Shown here: in pieces, positions 4,405 to 5,452 of the stretch
Numbering within the stretch: the stretch's first letter is position 1
Layout of the letters: each line of letters starts with the position of its first letter
Source: an uncultured Megasphaera sp.
GTDB lineage: Bacteria > Bacillota > Negativicutes > Veillonellales > Megasphaeraceae
DNA: 5,452 nt
NCBI GenBank assembly: GCA_900548635.1
Contig: URLP01000116.1
Span: 1-5,452 of the forward strand
Direction: 5' to 3'
The notes under the pieces: generated by a model
What the model was told of the DNA's origin: nothing
What the model saw: the letters and a program-made list of their open reading frames with translations, nothing else
Database searches by the model: none
Position numbers and translations under genes: made by a program

Positions 4405-5452
4405 ATGGGTTACATTTTGAAGAAAGACCAGCAGGATCTCGTCGATTTGGCCAAGGATTTTGCGGAAAAGAAAGTTGCGCCTTTCGTGCATGAACTGGAC
4501 ATGGCACCGAAACCGGGCCAGAAGCTCCTGGACATCTACCAGGAAGCCGTCGACATCGGCTTCTGCGGTCTCGAAATCCCGGAAGAATACGGTGGCATGG
4601 GCCAGGATTACTACACGGTAGCAGCGGTCTATGAAGAACTGGCTAAAGTCGACGCCGGCGTCGCCACGGCCATCGCCGCCTCGGGTCTTGGCCTGAAACC
4701 GGTCCTCCAGCACGGCACGGATGCCCAGAAGAAGCTCTACGCCGAATACCTGACCGGTGAAAAGGGCAGCGGCTTCTGCGCTTTCTGCCTGACTGAAGCC
4801 AATGCCGGCTCCGATGCCGCAGCAGGCACGACGGTCGCTGTCAAAGACGGCGATGAGTACGTTCTGAACGGGACAAAGTGCTTCATCACCAACGGCGGCG
4901 TCGCCTCGGTCTACACGGTCTTCGCCATTACGGACAAGACGAAAGGCGTCAAAGGCATTTCGGCCTTTATCGTTGAACGCGACCGTCCCGGCGTTTCCGT
5001 CGGCAAAGAAGAAGACAAGATGGGCATCCGCCTCTCCAACACGACGGAAGTCATCTTCCAGGACGTCCGCATTCCGGCAGACCACCTCATCGGTGAAGAA
5101 GGGAAGGGCTTCATCTACGCCATGCAGACCCTCGATCTGGCCCGTCCTATGGTCGCGTCCCTGGCCGTAGGCATTGCCCAGCGCGCCATCGATGAATCCG
5201 TCAAATACGCCAAACAGCGCGTCACCTTCGGCAAACCGATCATCAAGCATGAAGTCATCGCCTTCAAACTGGCCGACATGGACATGAAGACGGAAGTCGC
5301 CAGAGCCGCGATCATCAATTTCCTCAACACCTACTACGCCGTACCGAAACGGAACTACACCCGTGAAGCGGCCATCGCCAAATGCTTTGCCGGCGACATC
5401 GCCGTCCAGGTCGCCCTGGAAGCCGTCCAGATCCTCGGCGGTTTCGGCTACA
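4405..5452 (+). CDS. Acyl-CoA dehydrogenase, N-terminal 349 residues; runs off the window end
   Basis: This FAD enzyme oxidises acyl-CoA to trans-2-enoyl-CoA, or works in reverse with electron-transfer flavoprotein in butyrate-forming anaerobes. ATG 4405 lies 7 bases after AGGAGG. Domain order fits the family: an N-terminal helical domain (1-120, with EYGGMGQ at 61-67), a middle beta domain with FCLTEANAGSD (127-137), NGTKCFITNG (155-164) and KMGIRLSNT (205-213), and a C-terminal helical domain with KQRVTFGKPI (270-279) and QILGGFGY (342-349). The family is usually about 380 residues, so some 30 are missing, including the region of the catalytic Glu in short- and medium-chain enzymes. CAFCLTE and LDLARPMVAS look closer to medium-chain-type enzymes than to Megasphaera butyryl-CoA dehydrogenase as I recall it (GAFGLTE, LDGGRIGVAA). 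Chain-length preference is not known. Any etf genes would lie outside the window. Confidence 0.93.
   Translation, partial: MGYILKKDQQDLVDLAKDFAEKKVAPFVHELDMAPKPGQKLLDIYQEAVDIGFCGLEIPEEYGGMGQDYYTVAAVYEELAKVDAGVATAIAASGLGLKPVLQHGTDAQKKLYAEYLTGEKGSGFCAFCLTEANAGSDAAAGTTVAVKDGDEYVLNGTKCFITNGGVASVYTVFAITDKTKGVKGISAFIVERDRPGVSVGKEEDKMGIRLSNTTEVIFQDVRIPADHLIGEEGKGFIYAMQTLDLARPMVASLAVGIAQRAIDESVKYAKQRVTFGKPIIKHEVIAFKLADMDMKTEVARAAIINFLNTYYAVPKRNYTREAAIAKCFAGDIAVQVALEAVQILGGFGY

Noticed and set aside
4363..5250. Long open frame on the - strand (295 codons) opposite the acyl-CoA dehydrogenase
   Set aside because: Same codon-bias artefact. It would also end inside the leader of the real gene.

Overview
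This window looks like chromosomal DNA of an anaerobic, fermentative member of the Negativicutes, with Megasphaera or a close relative the best guess. That guess rests on the gene content (FabF, RNase III, a biotin-less OadA/PycB-type carboxyltransferase, an acyl-CoA dehydrogenase), the moderately high GC with a strong preference for C- and G-ending codons, and strong GGAGG ribosome sites. It is inference from composition and remembered family members, not a database match. All genes lie on the + strand and nothing suggests a phage or plasmid.

Layout: (1) 1-679 is the C-terminal half of fabF (3-oxoacyl-ACP synthase II), overlapping by 4 bases (ATGA) with rnc (RNase III, 676-1407). (2) 1408-1556 holds a terminator-like hairpin that is the first part of a roughly 126-base repeat. 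(3) 1557-2612 encodes a radical SAM protein with an Elp3-type core but no acetyltransferase domain. (4) A TATAAT box overlapping its stop codon probably drives 2680-4029, a carboxyltransferase subunit of the OadA/PycB/5S family. (5) A near-consensus promoter at 4037-4065 precedes a tRNA-Pro(GGG) at 4077-4153, which ends at a strong terminator at 4161-4207. That terminator is the first part of the second copy of the same repeat. (6) 4289-4404 carries a promoter overlapped by an 18-base inverted repeat resembling a Rex operator. It leads into an acyl-CoA dehydrogenase (4405 to beyond the window end).

Functionally, fabF and rnc form a familiar lipid-synthesis/RNA-processing pair. The carboxyltransferase and the acyl-CoA dehydrogenase fit anaerobic carboxylate and acyl-CoA metabolism, and a redox-sensing operator in front of the dehydrogenase would make physiological sense. 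The most unusual element is the two-copy modular intergenic repeat. Each copy has a terminator hairpin whose arms covary, then five in-phase TCGTNNN-like heptamers, a GGGCGCC-type hairpin, and a conserved tail ending CTGTGCATA.
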